Assembly: GCF_000304355.2 (NCBI RefSeq)
Contig: NC_018227.2
Coordinates: 868,001-932,000 of the forward strand
Origin: Methanoculleus bourgensis MS2
Lineage (GTDB): Archaea > Halobacteriota > Methanomicrobia > Methanomicrobiales > Methanoculleaceae
DNA length: 64,000 nucleotides
Direction of reading: 5' to 3'
Each line of letters opens with the position of its first letter. Within the stretch, counting starts at the first letter, position 1. This document shows positions 17,924 to 26,869 of this stretch, in pieces. The notes beneath the pieces are model-generated. The model had not been told where the DNA came from and did no database searches. It saw only the letters and a program-made list of their open reading frames with translations. The position numbers were made by a program, and so were the translations under genes.

Positions 17924-19165
17924 ATGTCATCGGGGGAAGTGCCTTCAACAAATTCCAGTGCGGGAGGGGGGGCTGATTCCGGGTTGGCGCGAGCAGGACC
18001 GCCCGGATCCGCCGCCGGCCGCTCTCTACCGCTCCTTCTGTTCTGCTGCCTGATACTTGCCCTGTGCGGTTTTGCCTCCGCTGCGGAGGGGACATATGCC
18101 CCCCTCTGGGACGTGGGGGCCAATGGTGCCATCAGTTCCGTGGCTATCTCGCAGGACGGCACCGCGGTCGTTGCCGGTGCGGGCTCGACGGTCTACCTCC
18201 TGGACCAGAAGGGGGATGTACTCTGGAAGACCACTGTCGGCTCCCGGGTGAACGGTGTCGGTATATCGCCTGAAGGGTCGCACATCGGTGTCGCTGCAGA
18301 TAAACTCTATCTCTTTGATAAAGACGGAAATCTTCTCTGGACCGAGAAGACCACGTTTGTCTACCTCAGTGTCTCTCTCTCTTCCAAAGCCGCGTATGTT
18401 GCCACCGGATGCGACAACGGTGCGGTATACATCTTTGACCGGAACAAGAAAACGCTCTGGGACTACGATATGGGAACCGACAGTTACAGTATTGCCATAT
18501 CCGAGAATGGGCGTGTCATTGCAGTAGGATGCGATGACCAGGGAGTCTACTACCTCAACAGCAGGCAGGGAGAGTCCTGGAGTTACGGGACCGGCAAGTG
18601 TGTGAAGGGCATCGCCCTCACCCCCGACGGCCGGTTCGTGGCCGCCGGGTCACTTGACCGGTGCGTCTACCTCTCCACGGGCGAGGGCGAGCACCTCTGG
18701 AAGTATCCCACCGGGGATGCCATCATCTCAACAGCGCTGACGAATGAGGCACGAGAGGTCTTTGCCGCATCCGGCAGGTCTGTGCTCGTCCTCGACCGTT
18801 CCGGGGCCGAGATCCAGAAGATCGCCCTCAAAGGTCGTGCGGAGTCGATCGCAGCGACCCCGGACGGTTCGTTCCTCGTGATCGGGGGCGGCGACGGCGA
18901 CCGGTCCATCCACCTCTTCACGCGGGACGCGGCCCTGCTCAGCAGCGGGAGTCAGGAGGTCCCGGTAAACGAGACCGAACCAGTGGAGAGCCCGACGGGC
19001 AACGTGACCTCCCTCCCGGTCCCCACGACCGACAACGCCAGTGCAGTGGCAGAAGTGACCCCTCTGCCCCCGGATGAGGAGGTTTCCATCGCCTCGCAGA
19101 TGCTCGGGTGGCTGGAGAACATCTTCTCCCTCCTCTTTAAACCGCAGGAGGACTTCCTCGCCTGA
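17924..19165 (+). CDS. Secreted PQQ/WD40-like beta-propeller protein
   Basis: 413 aa. A polar N-terminus is followed by a hydrophobic helix (about residues 34-54, ending ASAAEG) that should act as a signal peptide or anchor. Residues about 60-335 contain repeats of roughly 40 residues with the pattern ISxDGxxVxVG, then VYLLDxxG and LWxYxxG, typical of PQQ-like/WD40 blades, about seven of them. A Thr/Pro/Val-rich linker (about 345-385) and an amphipathic tail ending FSLLFKPQEDFLA follow. It is likely an extracellular or surface protein; the ligand is unknown. Transcription looks leaderless. Confidence 0.85.
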   Translation: MSSGEVPSTNSSAGGGADSGLARAGPPGSAAGRSLPLLLFCCLILALCGFASAAEGTYAPLWDVGANGAISSVAISQDGTAVVAGAGSTVYLLDQKGDVLWKTTVGSRVNGVGISPEGSHIGVAADKLYLFDKDGNLLWTEKTTFVYLSVSLSSKAAYVATGCDNGAVYIFDRNKKTLWDYDMGTDSYSIAISENGRVIAVGCDDQGVYYLNSRQGESWSYGTGKCVKGIALTPDGRFVAAGSLDRCVYLSTGEGEHLWKYPTGDAIISTALTNEAREVFAASGRSVLVLDRSGAEIQKIALKGRAESIAATPDGSFLVIGGGDGDRSIHLFTRDAALLSSGSQEVPVNETEPVESPTGNVTSLPVPTTDNASAVAEVTPLPPDEEVSIASQMLGWLENIFSLLFKPQEDFLA

Positions 19166-19313
19166 CCTCCTGCGGGTCTGTTGATCAGGTTCGGCGGGGA
19201 GGCCGATACCCGCCACGGTCTTTGCGTGATGATCATTCGATGCCCCGGAGCCCTGTTGGACCATTGCATCTCATATTTTCATGAAACACCCCATTTCCCC
19301 GCTTCACCCCATG

Positions 19314-19638
19314 CTGTGGACCGTGGTGGGCATCACCCTGGGGGTGGGGGCAGGGGAGGGGGCGAGCCCCATAAGCGCTAACTTTAACCATGAGAATTTG
19401 GGCGGATCATGCCCTATTCGGTGAAATGTGGCTGATTTGACGAGATATCCGCCACACAATTCCGGTGGTGTGCGGCAATCGTCCTCCTCCGCTGAAAACG
19501 ATAGGGATCATGGAAATCTCATGGGAAACGGATTGCCTTGGGGCAGAGATGAGAACTCGCCGATTGCCTGATACTTGCCGGTATCACCGAGAATGCATTC
19601 CACCCAGCTGGTAAGTTAACGCCTATGGGGCTTGGCCC
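19314..19638 (+). repeat. Repeat core plus 264-bp unit E (first copy)
   Basis: A variant core (CTGTGGACCGTGGTGG, 19314-19329) and its G-run track lead into unit E at 19375-19638. This unit recurs without gaps at 51325-51588 with about 15 differences, most of them in the first 110 bp. It starts with CGCTAAC, as the D modules do, and shares the stretch GGAAAACG/TGAAAACG and TCGTCCTCCTCC with them, so D and E appear to be subfamilies. No plausible reading frame spans it. Confidence 0.8.
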
Positions 19639-19792
19639 CTCGCCGCACGAGGCACGAAACCCCCGTCCCCAGAGCAGGGCAGTGCGTGGTGATGCCCGGG
19701 TGTGTGGCGCCGGGACGCGCGTCTGTCAAGATCGGGCGAAACCCGATCGGTAATCATTTCTCGTGAGTGTACGGGGTATTGGGAATCGATGC

Positions 19793-19965
19793 AGTAGTGG
19801 AGCATTTCACCGTATCGTGTGGGTCCTGGATGCATGTGAGTGATCGCCACCTCACGCGAAGGGCGCGAAGCCGCGAAGTTCGGTTGCCGGGCGGCATAGT
19901 CCCCTTCGCGTTCTTCGCGGCTTCGCGTGAGATGAGTGTAATAATTAGATACTATAGTCCAGTAC
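19793..19965. mobile_element. MITE-like element with GCGAAG hairpin
   Basis: 173 bp. The left end is GTAGTGGAGCATTTCACC; the right end read in reverse is GTACTGGACTATAGTATC. CTCACGCGAAG (19851-19861) pairs perfectly with CTTCGCGTGAG (19921-19931), and further GCGAAG units extend the hairpin. Its right tip directly abuts a repeat core at 19966-19980. Related elements are at 38332, 51774 and (as a fragment) 45003. Confidence 0.65.
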
Positions 19966-20130
19966 GGTGGACCGTGGTGGCTATCTCCACGGGGGGTGGG
20001 GACCGGGGAGGCGGCACGACCCACGACCCCCTCACCCCGCATGCGTCGAGGATGCGTGGCGATGCCTGGCGGGAGGTGCCGTGCCCGGGAGTGATGGAAC
20101 TGAACCGGGAGCCCCATTGGCCAAACGGGG
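19966..20130 (+). repeat. Degenerate core and G-run repeat
   Basis: GGTGGACCGTGGTGG (19966-19980) is followed by a G-run track and C-rich sequence with a weakened module B. It lies between the 3' ends of the propeller gene and pyrK, so it is in a convergent gap. Confidence 0.55.
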
Positions 20131-20158
20131 GTGTTTCATGGAAAGCCGGCTCGATGCA

Positions 20159-20923
20159 CTAGACCCTGCGCCTCCGCCCGCTCGCGTCGCGCGCGTAGTG
20201 CCCGAACTCGCTCCCGAGCAGAACGTCGCCGGAGAAGACCGGGCCGTCCCGGCAGACCCGGAGACCGTGCGGGTCGGTGCAGCATGACCCGCAGAGGCCG
20301 ACCCCGCACTTCATGTAGCGGTGCAGGGAGAACTGCCCCCGCTCTGCACACCCCTCACGGTCGAGGATGCCGAGCACCGCCGCCATCATGACCTCGGGGC
20401 CGCAGACGCAGATATGGCTGAAGTCGGCGAGGTCTACCCTCGATATGAGGTCGGTCACGAACCCGTGGTGACCGGCGGTACCGTCGTCGGTCGCGACCAT
20501 CAGCGTCGCCGCTTCCCGTATCCGGTCGGCAAAGAGGAGTTCAGAGGCCGTCCGGCCGCCGATGAGGAAGGTATCCACCTGCCCGGCCGCCACGAGCGGT
20601 AGCAGCGGGGAAGCCCCAACCCCGCCGGCAATAGCAAGGGTCCTCCCGGTCACCGTAAAGCCGTTCCCGTACGGACCCCTGATCCCGATCCGGTCGCCCT
20701 CGCGCATCGCAAAGAGGGCGGCGGTCGCGTCTCCCACCTCCAGGACGGTGATCGAGGACGGGGAGGAGAGGGCCATCGGGACCTCGTCGACGCCCGGCAC
20801 CCAGACCATCACGAACTGTCCCGGCCGGAAAGCGATCTCGCGGTCGAAGACGAACGTCCTGATCGACGGCGTCTCCGGGATGATCTCGTTTAGTGTAACC
20901 CCGATGGGCATCTGCTCATCCAT
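20159..20923 (-). CDS. pyrK: Dihydroorotate dehydrogenase electron transfer subunit
   Basis: 254 aa FAD and 2Fe-2S subunit that passes electrons from PyrD to NAD or another acceptor in pyrimidine synthesis. The N-terminal ferredoxin-reductase barrel has the FAD motif MALSSPS. A nucleotide-binding middle region (AIAGGVGASPLLPL) is followed by the Cys-rich cluster CGVGLCGSC with a further Cys in RVCRDGPVF near the C-terminus. The ATG at 20923 overlaps the pyrD stop by 8 bp, so translation is coupled. In-frame codons further upstream are inside pyrD. Confidence 0.93.
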   Translation of the reverse strand: MDEQMPIGVTLNEIIPETPSIRTFVFDREIAFRPGQFVMVWVPGVDEVPMALSSPSSITVLEVGDATAALFAMREGDRIGIRGPYGNGFTVTGRTLAIAGGVGASPLLPLVAAGQVDTFLIGGRTASELLFADRIREAATLMVATDDGTAGHHGFVTDLISRVDLADFSHICVCGPEVMMAAVLGILDREGCAERGQFSLHRYMKCGVGLCGSCCTDPHGLRVCRDGPVFSGDVLLGSEFGHYARDASGRRRRV

Positions 20924-21803
20924 GGGCGCACCCCACGATCTCGCGAGCGTCGATACCATCGTGGCTGTAGAGGTCCTTTGCTATCGCTGCAAAGATGCCG
21001 ATATCGTCGATGACCGCGCTCCCTACCTCGACGGCGCTCGCACCCGCCATCATCATCTCAACAACGTTATCTGCAGTGGAGACCCCGCCGCACCCGATGA
21101 TCGGGATGGAACACGCCTCGTAGAGGTCGTAGACGCACCTGACCGCGATAGGAAAGATCGCCTTCCCCGAGAGCCCGCCGAACCGGTTCCCGAGCACCGG
21201 CCGGCGGAGTGACGTCGATATCCGCATCGCCTTCACCGTGTTGACCGCGACGACCGCATCCGCCCCGCCGCGTTCCGCTGCCGCCCCGATCTCCCCGATA
21301 TCAGCGACGTTCGGGGTGAGTTTCACCCAGGTCGGGACCCCGAGCGAGGCCACCGCCCTCGTGCACTCCTCCACCAGGGCAGGGTCGCTCCCGATAGCAG
21401 CCCCGTAGCCCTCCGCGTGGGGGCAGGAGAGGTTCAGTTCGAGCCCTGATGCTGTGCCGGCGAACCAGCCTGCGACCGTCCGGAACTCCTCCGGTGTCCC
21501 CCCAAAGATGCTCACGACCACAGGTTCACCCTGCAGGACGGCCAGTTCATCCACGAACGCTGCCGAGGGGTTCGGGAGGCCCATGGCGTTGATGATACCT
21601 CCGTCGACGACGATCAGGCAGGGTCCCGGGTGCCCCTCTTTCGGGTCCGGGCCGATGGATTTCGTGACCACGCCGCCCGCACCGTTGTGCAGGATGCGGG
21701 CGAGTGACGCACCGGTGGTCCCGAGGATGCCGGCAGCCAGCAGAAGGTGGTTCTTCAGCCGGACGCCGCCGACCTCGGTAGGGCCAGGATAAAGCGTAAC
21801 CAT
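20916..21803 (-). CDS. pyrD: Dihydroorotate dehydrogenase (class 1B catalytic subunit)
   Basis: 295 aa FMN enzyme that oxidises dihydroorotate to orotate. Typical features are the N-terminal GVRLKNHLLLAAG, the substrate loop NLSCPHAEGYG, VKLTPNVADIGEIG, the segment FGGLSGKAIFPIAVRCVY and the FMN-phosphate loop GCGGVSTADN. ATG 21803 is chosen because conservation begins there and a TATA-like GGTATAATAATACC is centred 27 bp upstream, consistent with a leaderless mRNA. Pairing with pyrK makes this the NAD-linked heteromeric type. Confidence 0.94.
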   Translation of the reverse strand: MVTLYPGPTEVGGVRLKNHLLLAAGILGTTGASLARILHNGAGGVVTKSIGPDPKEGHPGPCLIVVDGGIINAMGLPNPSAAFVDELAVLQGEPVVVSIFGGTPEEFRTVAGWFAGTASGLELNLSCPHAEGYGAAIGSDPALVEECTRAVASLGVPTWVKLTPNVADIGEIGAAAERGGADAVVAVNTVKAMRISTSLRRPVLGNRFGGLSGKAIFPIAVRCVYDLYEACSIPIIGCGGVSTADNVVEMMMAGASAVEVGSAVIDDIGIFAAIAKDLYSHDGIDAREIVGCAHG

Positions 21804-21822
21804 TGAAAAAAGGTGGGAGTGA

Positions 21823-21836
21823 GGTATTATTATACC
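21823..21836 (-). promoter_or_regulatory. TATA box of pyrDK
   Basis: GGTATAATAATACC on the minus strand is nearly palindromic and centred about 27 bp before the pyrD ATG. There is no ribosome-binding site between them. Confidence 0.6.
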
Positions 21837-22004
21837 CTCGCGCCAAGTATAATAAAGAAGGAATATCTGCTCCGCTTCCCGGAGCCCGGATACCGGAACG
21901 GAATACGGCAAGGCGCCCCTTTTCCCTGCCGGACCGTCACTCTCCGTGCAGCAGGGCCGATTGATTGTACAGTCTTTTACCGTTATCCATACAGGACGAT
22001 ACGT

Positions 22005-22871
22005 ATGACCTCGCTCGCAATCTTAGGTGTAGGAAAGGTGGGGGGCGAGACGGCGTTTCTCTCCGCCGCGCTCGGTCTCGCCGATGAGATCATCCTCTAC
22101 GACGCATACGACCCCATCCTCCGTGCCCAGGTGCTCGATCTGCAACACACGGGTATCGATGTCACGGTCTCTACCGACACAGCGGCGATGCGGGACGCCG
22201 ATATCTTCATCTTTGCGGCAGGCACCCCGAGAACGCCGGATGTCAGGACCAGGGCCGATCTCCTCGAGGCCAACATCCCGGTGGTGAAACGCTGCGGCAG
22301 ACACCTGCAGGGATTTTCAGGGGTCGTCATCACCATCACCAACCCCATGGACGCAAACAACTACGGCCTCTGGAAGGTGATGGGCATCGATAGGCGACAA
22401 TGCATCGGGTTTGGCGGTCAGCTCGACAGCGCCCGCTTTGCCTGCCTCCTCCGCGAGGCAGGGGTCCCCGGGCCTGCCTGGGTGCTCGGTGAGCATGGCG
22501 AACACCAGGTGCCGCTCTTCTCAAAGACCGGCGCCTATGTCGAGATCGATGAGCGGGAAGCAACCCTCTCCCGGATGCGGGGGGCGAGCATGGAGGTGAT
22601 CCGCGGCAAGGGCGGCACGGTCTTTGGCCCTGCATATCACATCGCGATGTTGATACGCGCGATCCTTGAAGACCGACGCGAGGTGCTCTCCTGCTCGTGC
22701 GTGCTCGACGGCGAGTACGGCCTCTCGGGCTGCTCGCTCGGCGTCCCGGCCCGGATCGGGCGTGAGGGGATCCTCGGTATCGAGGAATGGAGCCTCGATA
22801 CCTGGGAAGAGGAGAAGATGGCAGAGGCGGGAGCGTTCGTGAAGGGGCTCTGCAGGAGGTTTGATGACTGA
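22005..22871 (+). CDS. mdh: Malate dehydrogenase (LDH/MDH family)
   Basis: 288 aa NAD(P)-dependent dehydrogenase. The N-terminal dinucleotide loop is ILGVGKVGG, the substrate-binding and catalytic region includes TITNPMDANN and the catalytic His in GEHGEHQVPLFS. In methanogens this enzyme belongs to the partial reductive TCA path from oxaloacetate. ATG 22005 is chosen because the conserved strand follows it directly; AGGA lies about 10 nt upstream. The stop overlaps the start of polB by 8 bp (ATGACTGA). Confidence 0.9.
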   Translation: MTSLAILGVGKVGGETAFLSAALGLADEIILYDAYDPILRAQVLDLQHTGIDVTVSTDTAAMRDADIFIFAAGTPRTPDVRTRADLLEANIPVVKRCGRHLQGFSGVVITITNPMDANNYGLWKVMGIDRRQCIGFGGQLDSARFACLLREAGVPGPAWVLGEHGEHQVPLFSKTGAYVEIDEREATLSRMRGASMEVIRGKGGTVFGPAYHIAMLIRAILEDRREVLSCSCVLDGEYGLSGCSLGVPARIGREGILGIEEWSLDTWEEEKMAEAGAFVKGLCRRFDD

Positions 22872-25299
22872 ACCGGTCCCGGAGTCCCGCATGAGCACCC
22901 CGGCAACCCTGGACGATTTCGGGAAGACCCGGATCGGCATTCACCAGGTGGAGTACAGTGTCGGCCCTGATATCCCGGTCATCCATGTATTCGGCAGGGA
23001 TGCCTCAGGGAGCGCCGTCAAGGTTGACGTGACCGGTTTTCGGCCCTACTTCTACGCGCCAGCCGGCCAGGTGGACGGGAAACCCGTCCCGCCGGACATC
23101 GACGTGGAGCCGGACACGACCTACCGCTCCATCCAGGGCGAGGCGCTACGAAGGCTCTATACCCGGCGCCCCGGTGACGTCCGCGACATCCGTGACCGCT
23201 ACCAGCACTATGAGGCAGACATCCCGTTTGCCACCAGGTTCATGATCGACTGCGGTCTTACCGGCGGTATGGAACTGCCTGCCGGCGCCACGGTGGTCGA
23301 CTACCGAGAACTTGCGCCGGTCGATATCAAGGCTCCCGCGCGGACCTGCATCATGGATATCGAGTGCGTGGACGAGCGGGGTTTCCCGGAGCCGGAGCGG
23401 GATCCGATCATCTGCGTCACCTGCTGGGACTCCTTCGATGAGGACTACACGACCCTCCTCTGGCAGCCCGGCGGGGTACCGGGCGATGCGGCCGAACTCA
23501 GTCTCAACGCGCGGCACCGGGTCGTCCGGTTCCCGGACGAGGTGGCGATGCTCAAGGGGCTCATCGACTATGTCAGGGAGCGCGACCCGGATATCCTCTC
23601 GGGCTGGAACTTCGTTGAGTTCGATATCCCCTACATCCTGCAGCGGATGGCGGCGCTCGGGCTCCGCGGTGAGGACCTCGCGCGCCTCCCCGGGCAGACC
23701 ACGCGTAACGCTGTCCGGGGGAGATCGATCTTCGACCTCCTTGGCGCCTACCGGAAGATGCACCAGGCCCAGAAGGAGTCCTACCGGCTCGATGCGGTCG
23801 CCGAGGAGGAGCTCGGGGAGACGAAGGTCCGCTACAGCGGGACGATCACCGCGCTCTGGCAATCCGACCCGGCACGGCTCGTGGAGTACAACTACCGCGA
23901 CGTCGAACTCTGCGTCGGGATCGACAAAAAGAACAACATCATCGAGTTTTACCGGGAGATCGCCCGGTACGTCGGGTGCCCGCTCGACCGGACGCTGAAC
24001 TCCTCAAACGTCATCGATATATTCGTCCTGCGTAAGGCTTCGGGCAGGTTCATCCTCCCCTCAAAGGGGTTTGCCGCCGGGGACGAGTTTGAGGGGGCGA
24101 CCGTCTTTGAGCCCGCCACCGGTCTCCGCGAGAACGTCGTGGTCCTCGACCTGAAATCGCTCTACCCGATGGCGATGATGACGATCAACGCATCGCCCGA
24201 GACGAAGAACCCGGACGGGGAACTGCGGGCGCCAAACGGCGTCCGGTTCTCCCGGGAGCCGGACGGGTTAACAAGGAGCATCCTCTCGGAACTCCTCGTG
24301 GAGCGGGACGAGCGCAAGCGTCTCCGCAACCGCTACCCCTTCGGGTCGCCGGAGTACGTCCTCTACGACCTCCAGCAGAACGTCCTGAAGGTGATCATGA
24401 ACTCCTACTACGGGGTCTCGGGCTACACCCGGTTCAGGCTCTACGACCGTGAGATCGGGTCGGCCGTCACATCGGTCGGTCGGGCGATCATCAAGCACAC
24501 CCGTGATGTCATCACCGATCTTGGCTACACGGTCCTCTACGGCGACACCGACTCTTGTATGGTCGAGGTCCCGCCGGGGAGCCTTGAAGAGACCATCGCG
24601 AAGGCGAGGGCGATCGAGGCCCGCCTGAACGCGAGTTACGGCGACTTCGCGCGCCGCGAACTCGCTGCCGATAAACACTACTTCTCTATCAAGTTCGAGA
24701 AGGTCTACCGCCGTTTCTTCCAGGCCGGCAAGAAGAAGCGCTACGCCGGGCACCTGGTCTGGAAGGAGGGCAAGGATGTCGACGAGGTCGACGTCGTCGG
24801 GTTTGAGATCCGGCGGAGTGATTCGCCGCAGGTCACCCGGGAGGTGCAGCACGACGTCCTCGAGATGATCCTCCGCGGGGATGCGTTCGAGGACGTGCAG
24901 GCGTACCTGCGCGACGTCATCAGGAGGTACCGCCGCGGGGAGTACTCCCTCGACGAAGCAGGTATCCCGGGTGGGATCGGGAAGAACCTGGATAGCTACG
25001 AGAACGAGGATGCCCATATCAGGGGAGCAAAGTATTCAAACAAGTATCTCGGGACCGATTTCAAGCGGGGCAGCAAACCGAAACGCGTCTACATAAAGAC
25101 CGTTACTGAGAAGTATCCGCGGACCGACGTGGTCTGCTTCGAGTACGCCGACCAGGTGCCGCCCGAGTTCGTCGTCGACTGGGAGACGATGCTTGAAAAG
25201 ACGCTCAAAGGACCCCTCTCGCGGATCATTGAGCCGCTCGGGTGGGACTGGCATGACGTCGACCCGACACGGACGACGCTCTTTGACTTTGGGATGTAA
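22864..25299 (+). CDS. polB: Family B DNA polymerase
   Basis: 811 aa replicative/repair polymerase with 3'-5' exonuclease. The exonuclease begins with MDIECVDERG (Asp/Glu of Exo I) near residue 160, and ExoII lies around SGWNFVEFDIPYI. Polymerase motifs are DLKSLYPMAMM (motif A), the NSYYGVSGY region and YGDTDS (motif C). No intein interrupts these sites. The ATG at 22864 overlaps the mdh stop; ATG 22891 would also be possible. Downstream it converges on the gene ending at 25327. Confidence 0.95.
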   Translation: MTEPVPESRMSTPATLDDFGKTRIGIHQVEYSVGPDIPVIHVFGRDASGSAVKVDVTGFRPYFYAPAGQVDGKPVPPDIDVEPDTTYRSIQGEALRRLYTRRPGDVRDIRDRYQHYEADIPFATRFMIDCGLTGGMELPAGATVVDYRELAPVDIKAPARTCIMDIECVDERGFPEPERDPIICVTCWDSFDEDYTTLLWQPGGVPGDAAELSLNARHRVVRFPDEVAMLKGLIDYVRERDPDILSGWNFVEFDIPYILQRMAALGLRGEDLARLPGQTTRNAVRGRSIFDLLGAYRKMHQAQKESYRLDAVAEEELGETKVRYSGTITALWQSDPARLVEYNYRDVELCVGIDKKNNIIEFYREIARYVGCPLDRTLNSSNVIDIFVLRKASGRFILPSKGFAAGDEFEGATVFEPATGLRENVVVLDLKSLYPMAMMTINASPETKNPDGELRAPNGVRFSREPDGLTRSILSELLVERDERKRLRNRYPFGSPEYVLYDLQQNVLKVIMNSYYGVSGYTRFRLYDREIGSAVTSVGRAIIKHTRDVITDLGYTVLYGDTDSCMVEVPPGSLEETIAKARAIEARLNASYGDFARRELAADKHYFSIKFEKVYRRFFQAGKKKRYAGHLVWKEGKDVDEVDVVGFEIRRSDSPQVTREVQHDVLEMILRGDAFEDVQAYLRDVIRRYRRGEYSLDEAGIPGGIGKNLDSYENEDAHIRGAKYSNKYLGTDFKRGSKPKRVYIKTVTEKYPRTDVVCFEYADQVPPEFVVDWETMLEKTLKGPLSRIIEPLGWDWHDVDPTRTTLFDFGM

Positions 25300-25326
25300 G
25301 AAAAAAGTTTTGAGGGGTTCTGGAGC

Positions 25327-25758
25327 TTACGCGAGCCCCCTCTTCTCGAGTTCTTCCTTCATGAACGCCCGGCGTTCGATGTTCTTTGACCAGGCGATGC
25401 GGCCGTCGACGACCTGCCAGTTGCCCATCTCTAAAACATCGATCCCCTCAGGGACCCGGGAGACGTTCGCGCCGGTGGGTACGACCAGGACGGCCCTATC
25501 GACGCGGATATCGTTCTCGACGAGCGTCCGGCACTGGTCCTGGAGTTCCTCGACGGTATCCATCGGGACCGCAGGTGCCATCTTTACGCTCACGATCACC
25601 CGCTCAGTCCTGCCGGCGATCCGGCGGGAGAGCATGCACTCCGGCTGCACACTGCCGTAGGTGGGGAACCATGCAAACTGCCACCCTTCCTGGGGGGAGA
25701 ACCGCCGGGCAAGGGCCTTCTTGACATCAAGATACGTAGAATCCTTTATGCCACCCAT
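25327..25758 (-). CDS. Conserved hypothetical protein
   Basis: 143 aa, soluble, alpha/beta-looking. The N-terminus contains DVKKALARRF; the middle has alternating strands (RVIVSVKMAP, DRAVLVVPTGANVSRVPEGIDVLEMGNW) that resemble a small nucleotide- or DNA-processing fold. The C-terminus is basic and acidic (ERRAFMKEELEKRG). I do not recognise the family. It starts with ATG 25758 and lies alone between polB and the next plus-strand gene. Confidence 0.75.
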   Translation of the reverse strand: MGGIKDSTYLDVKKALARRFSPQEGWQFAWFPTYGSVQPECMLSRRIAGRTERVIVSVKMAPAVPMDTVEELQDQCRTLVENDIRVDRAVLVVPTGANVSRVPEGIDVLEMGNWQVVDGRIAWSKNIERRAFMKEELEKRGLA

Positions 25759-25982
25759 GTTAATATCCTCTGCTTTACTGTATGTTCACGGTCGAATATA
25801 AGCATTGTAGTTCTTTTCTGTCCTGGTGTTCCCGTGCATACCCTTCCACGGAGGCGGTGAATCCTCTTCTCCTGCGGCCGATGAGGGGGTGGGCGCCGGG
25901 GTTCGGGCCGGCCGGCGCACCCGGAAAATCCGGAGGAACACTTTTATCCTACCACCGGTACTATGCGGCGGGGTTTGTCAGC

Positions 25983-26615
25983 ATGGCAGAGGCAACGAAA
26001 ACACCGACCGGGGTTGTAGAGGCCTACGAGAAACTGGCCCGCGAGGTCCTGGAGCGGCCGGAGAGTATCCCGAGCGCCATCCATAATCTCCTCCTGAAAC
26101 TCGCGGAGACGCATCCCGGGGCGGTCTACTGGATCATCAGGAAGTTCTACCAGGAGTACCTCCGGCTCTACGTCTCTGATACGGGGTACATCGGTATCGC
26201 GGACAGGTACGAGCCTGACCTGATGTATCCGGGGGATATTGCCATCTATATGGTGCCGGAGAGCCCGAAGGAGGGCGACGTGGTCCAGATAACCTTCACC
26301 GATAAGGATGAAGTGAGCGTCTACGTTATCCACGGCCGGGTTCTCAGGTGTAATGAGGATAGGTCGATACAGATCGAGGATACCAGCACAGGAGAGGACT
26401 ACCGGGTCGTCGAGTGGAACATCCTCGGGAAACTGGTCAAGGTCATCCCGTTCGGTTCTGATGAGTGGCAGGAACTTTTCCAGGCATCGGGCGTCCCGAA
26501 GGAGTGGGTGGCCGCATCGGTCGAGGGGAATATCACGTCGCTCCAGAAGTCGGATATCTCCGGGAAGGATGAGGTGATCTCTGAACTCAGGAGCCGTCTT
26601 GAGAAACTGGTGTAG
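25983..26615 (+). CDS. Conserved hypothetical protein
   Basis: 210 aa soluble protein. Residues 1-60 are helical (VVEAYEKLAREVLE, SAIHNLLLKLAE); residues about 75-160 look like beta-strands with a GDIAIYMVP and EGDVVQITF pattern reminiscent of barrel domains such as S24/LexA-type folds, though I see no catalytic Ser/Lys pair. The C-terminus is a short coiled coil (EVISELRSRLEKL). ATG 25983 was chosen over upstream in-frame codons, which encode low-complexity sequence. A TTTTATCC box lies about 44 bp before it. Confidence 0.75.
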   Translation: MAEATKTPTGVVEAYEKLAREVLERPESIPSAIHNLLLKLAETHPGAVYWIIRKFYQEYLRLYVSDTGYIGIADRYEPDLMYPGDIAIYMVPESPKEGDVVQITFTDKDEVSVYVIHGRVLRCNEDRSIQIEDTSTGEDYRVVEWNILGKLVKVIPFGSDEWQELFQASGVPKEWVAASVEGNITSLQKSDISGKDEVISELRSRLEKLV

Positions 26616-26869
26616 CGGGCGGAGGGCCGGGGAACCTCTTTTTGGCGCTTGAGAGGGGCTGTCGAGACCCTGTTTGGGTCGCCCCCAATCTCTGATAGGA
26701 GGTATCGAACCCGGTTTCTCGCCGGATTTATCCTGTGCTGCGGACCATGATGGGTTGTCGGAGATGTGGGCACCGACGGTGCGCTGTTTGATTGTCGGAA
26801 CAGGAAAGCGGGGACAAAATCGGTACAATGGACCGTAGGGGCTACCGAATGCGCAGGGGGCTTTCCCCA

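Noticed and set aside
22864-25299. Intein in polB (also looked for in rfcL)
   Set aside because: Conserved motifs follow at normal spacing and lengths are ordinary, so no inserted intein is present.
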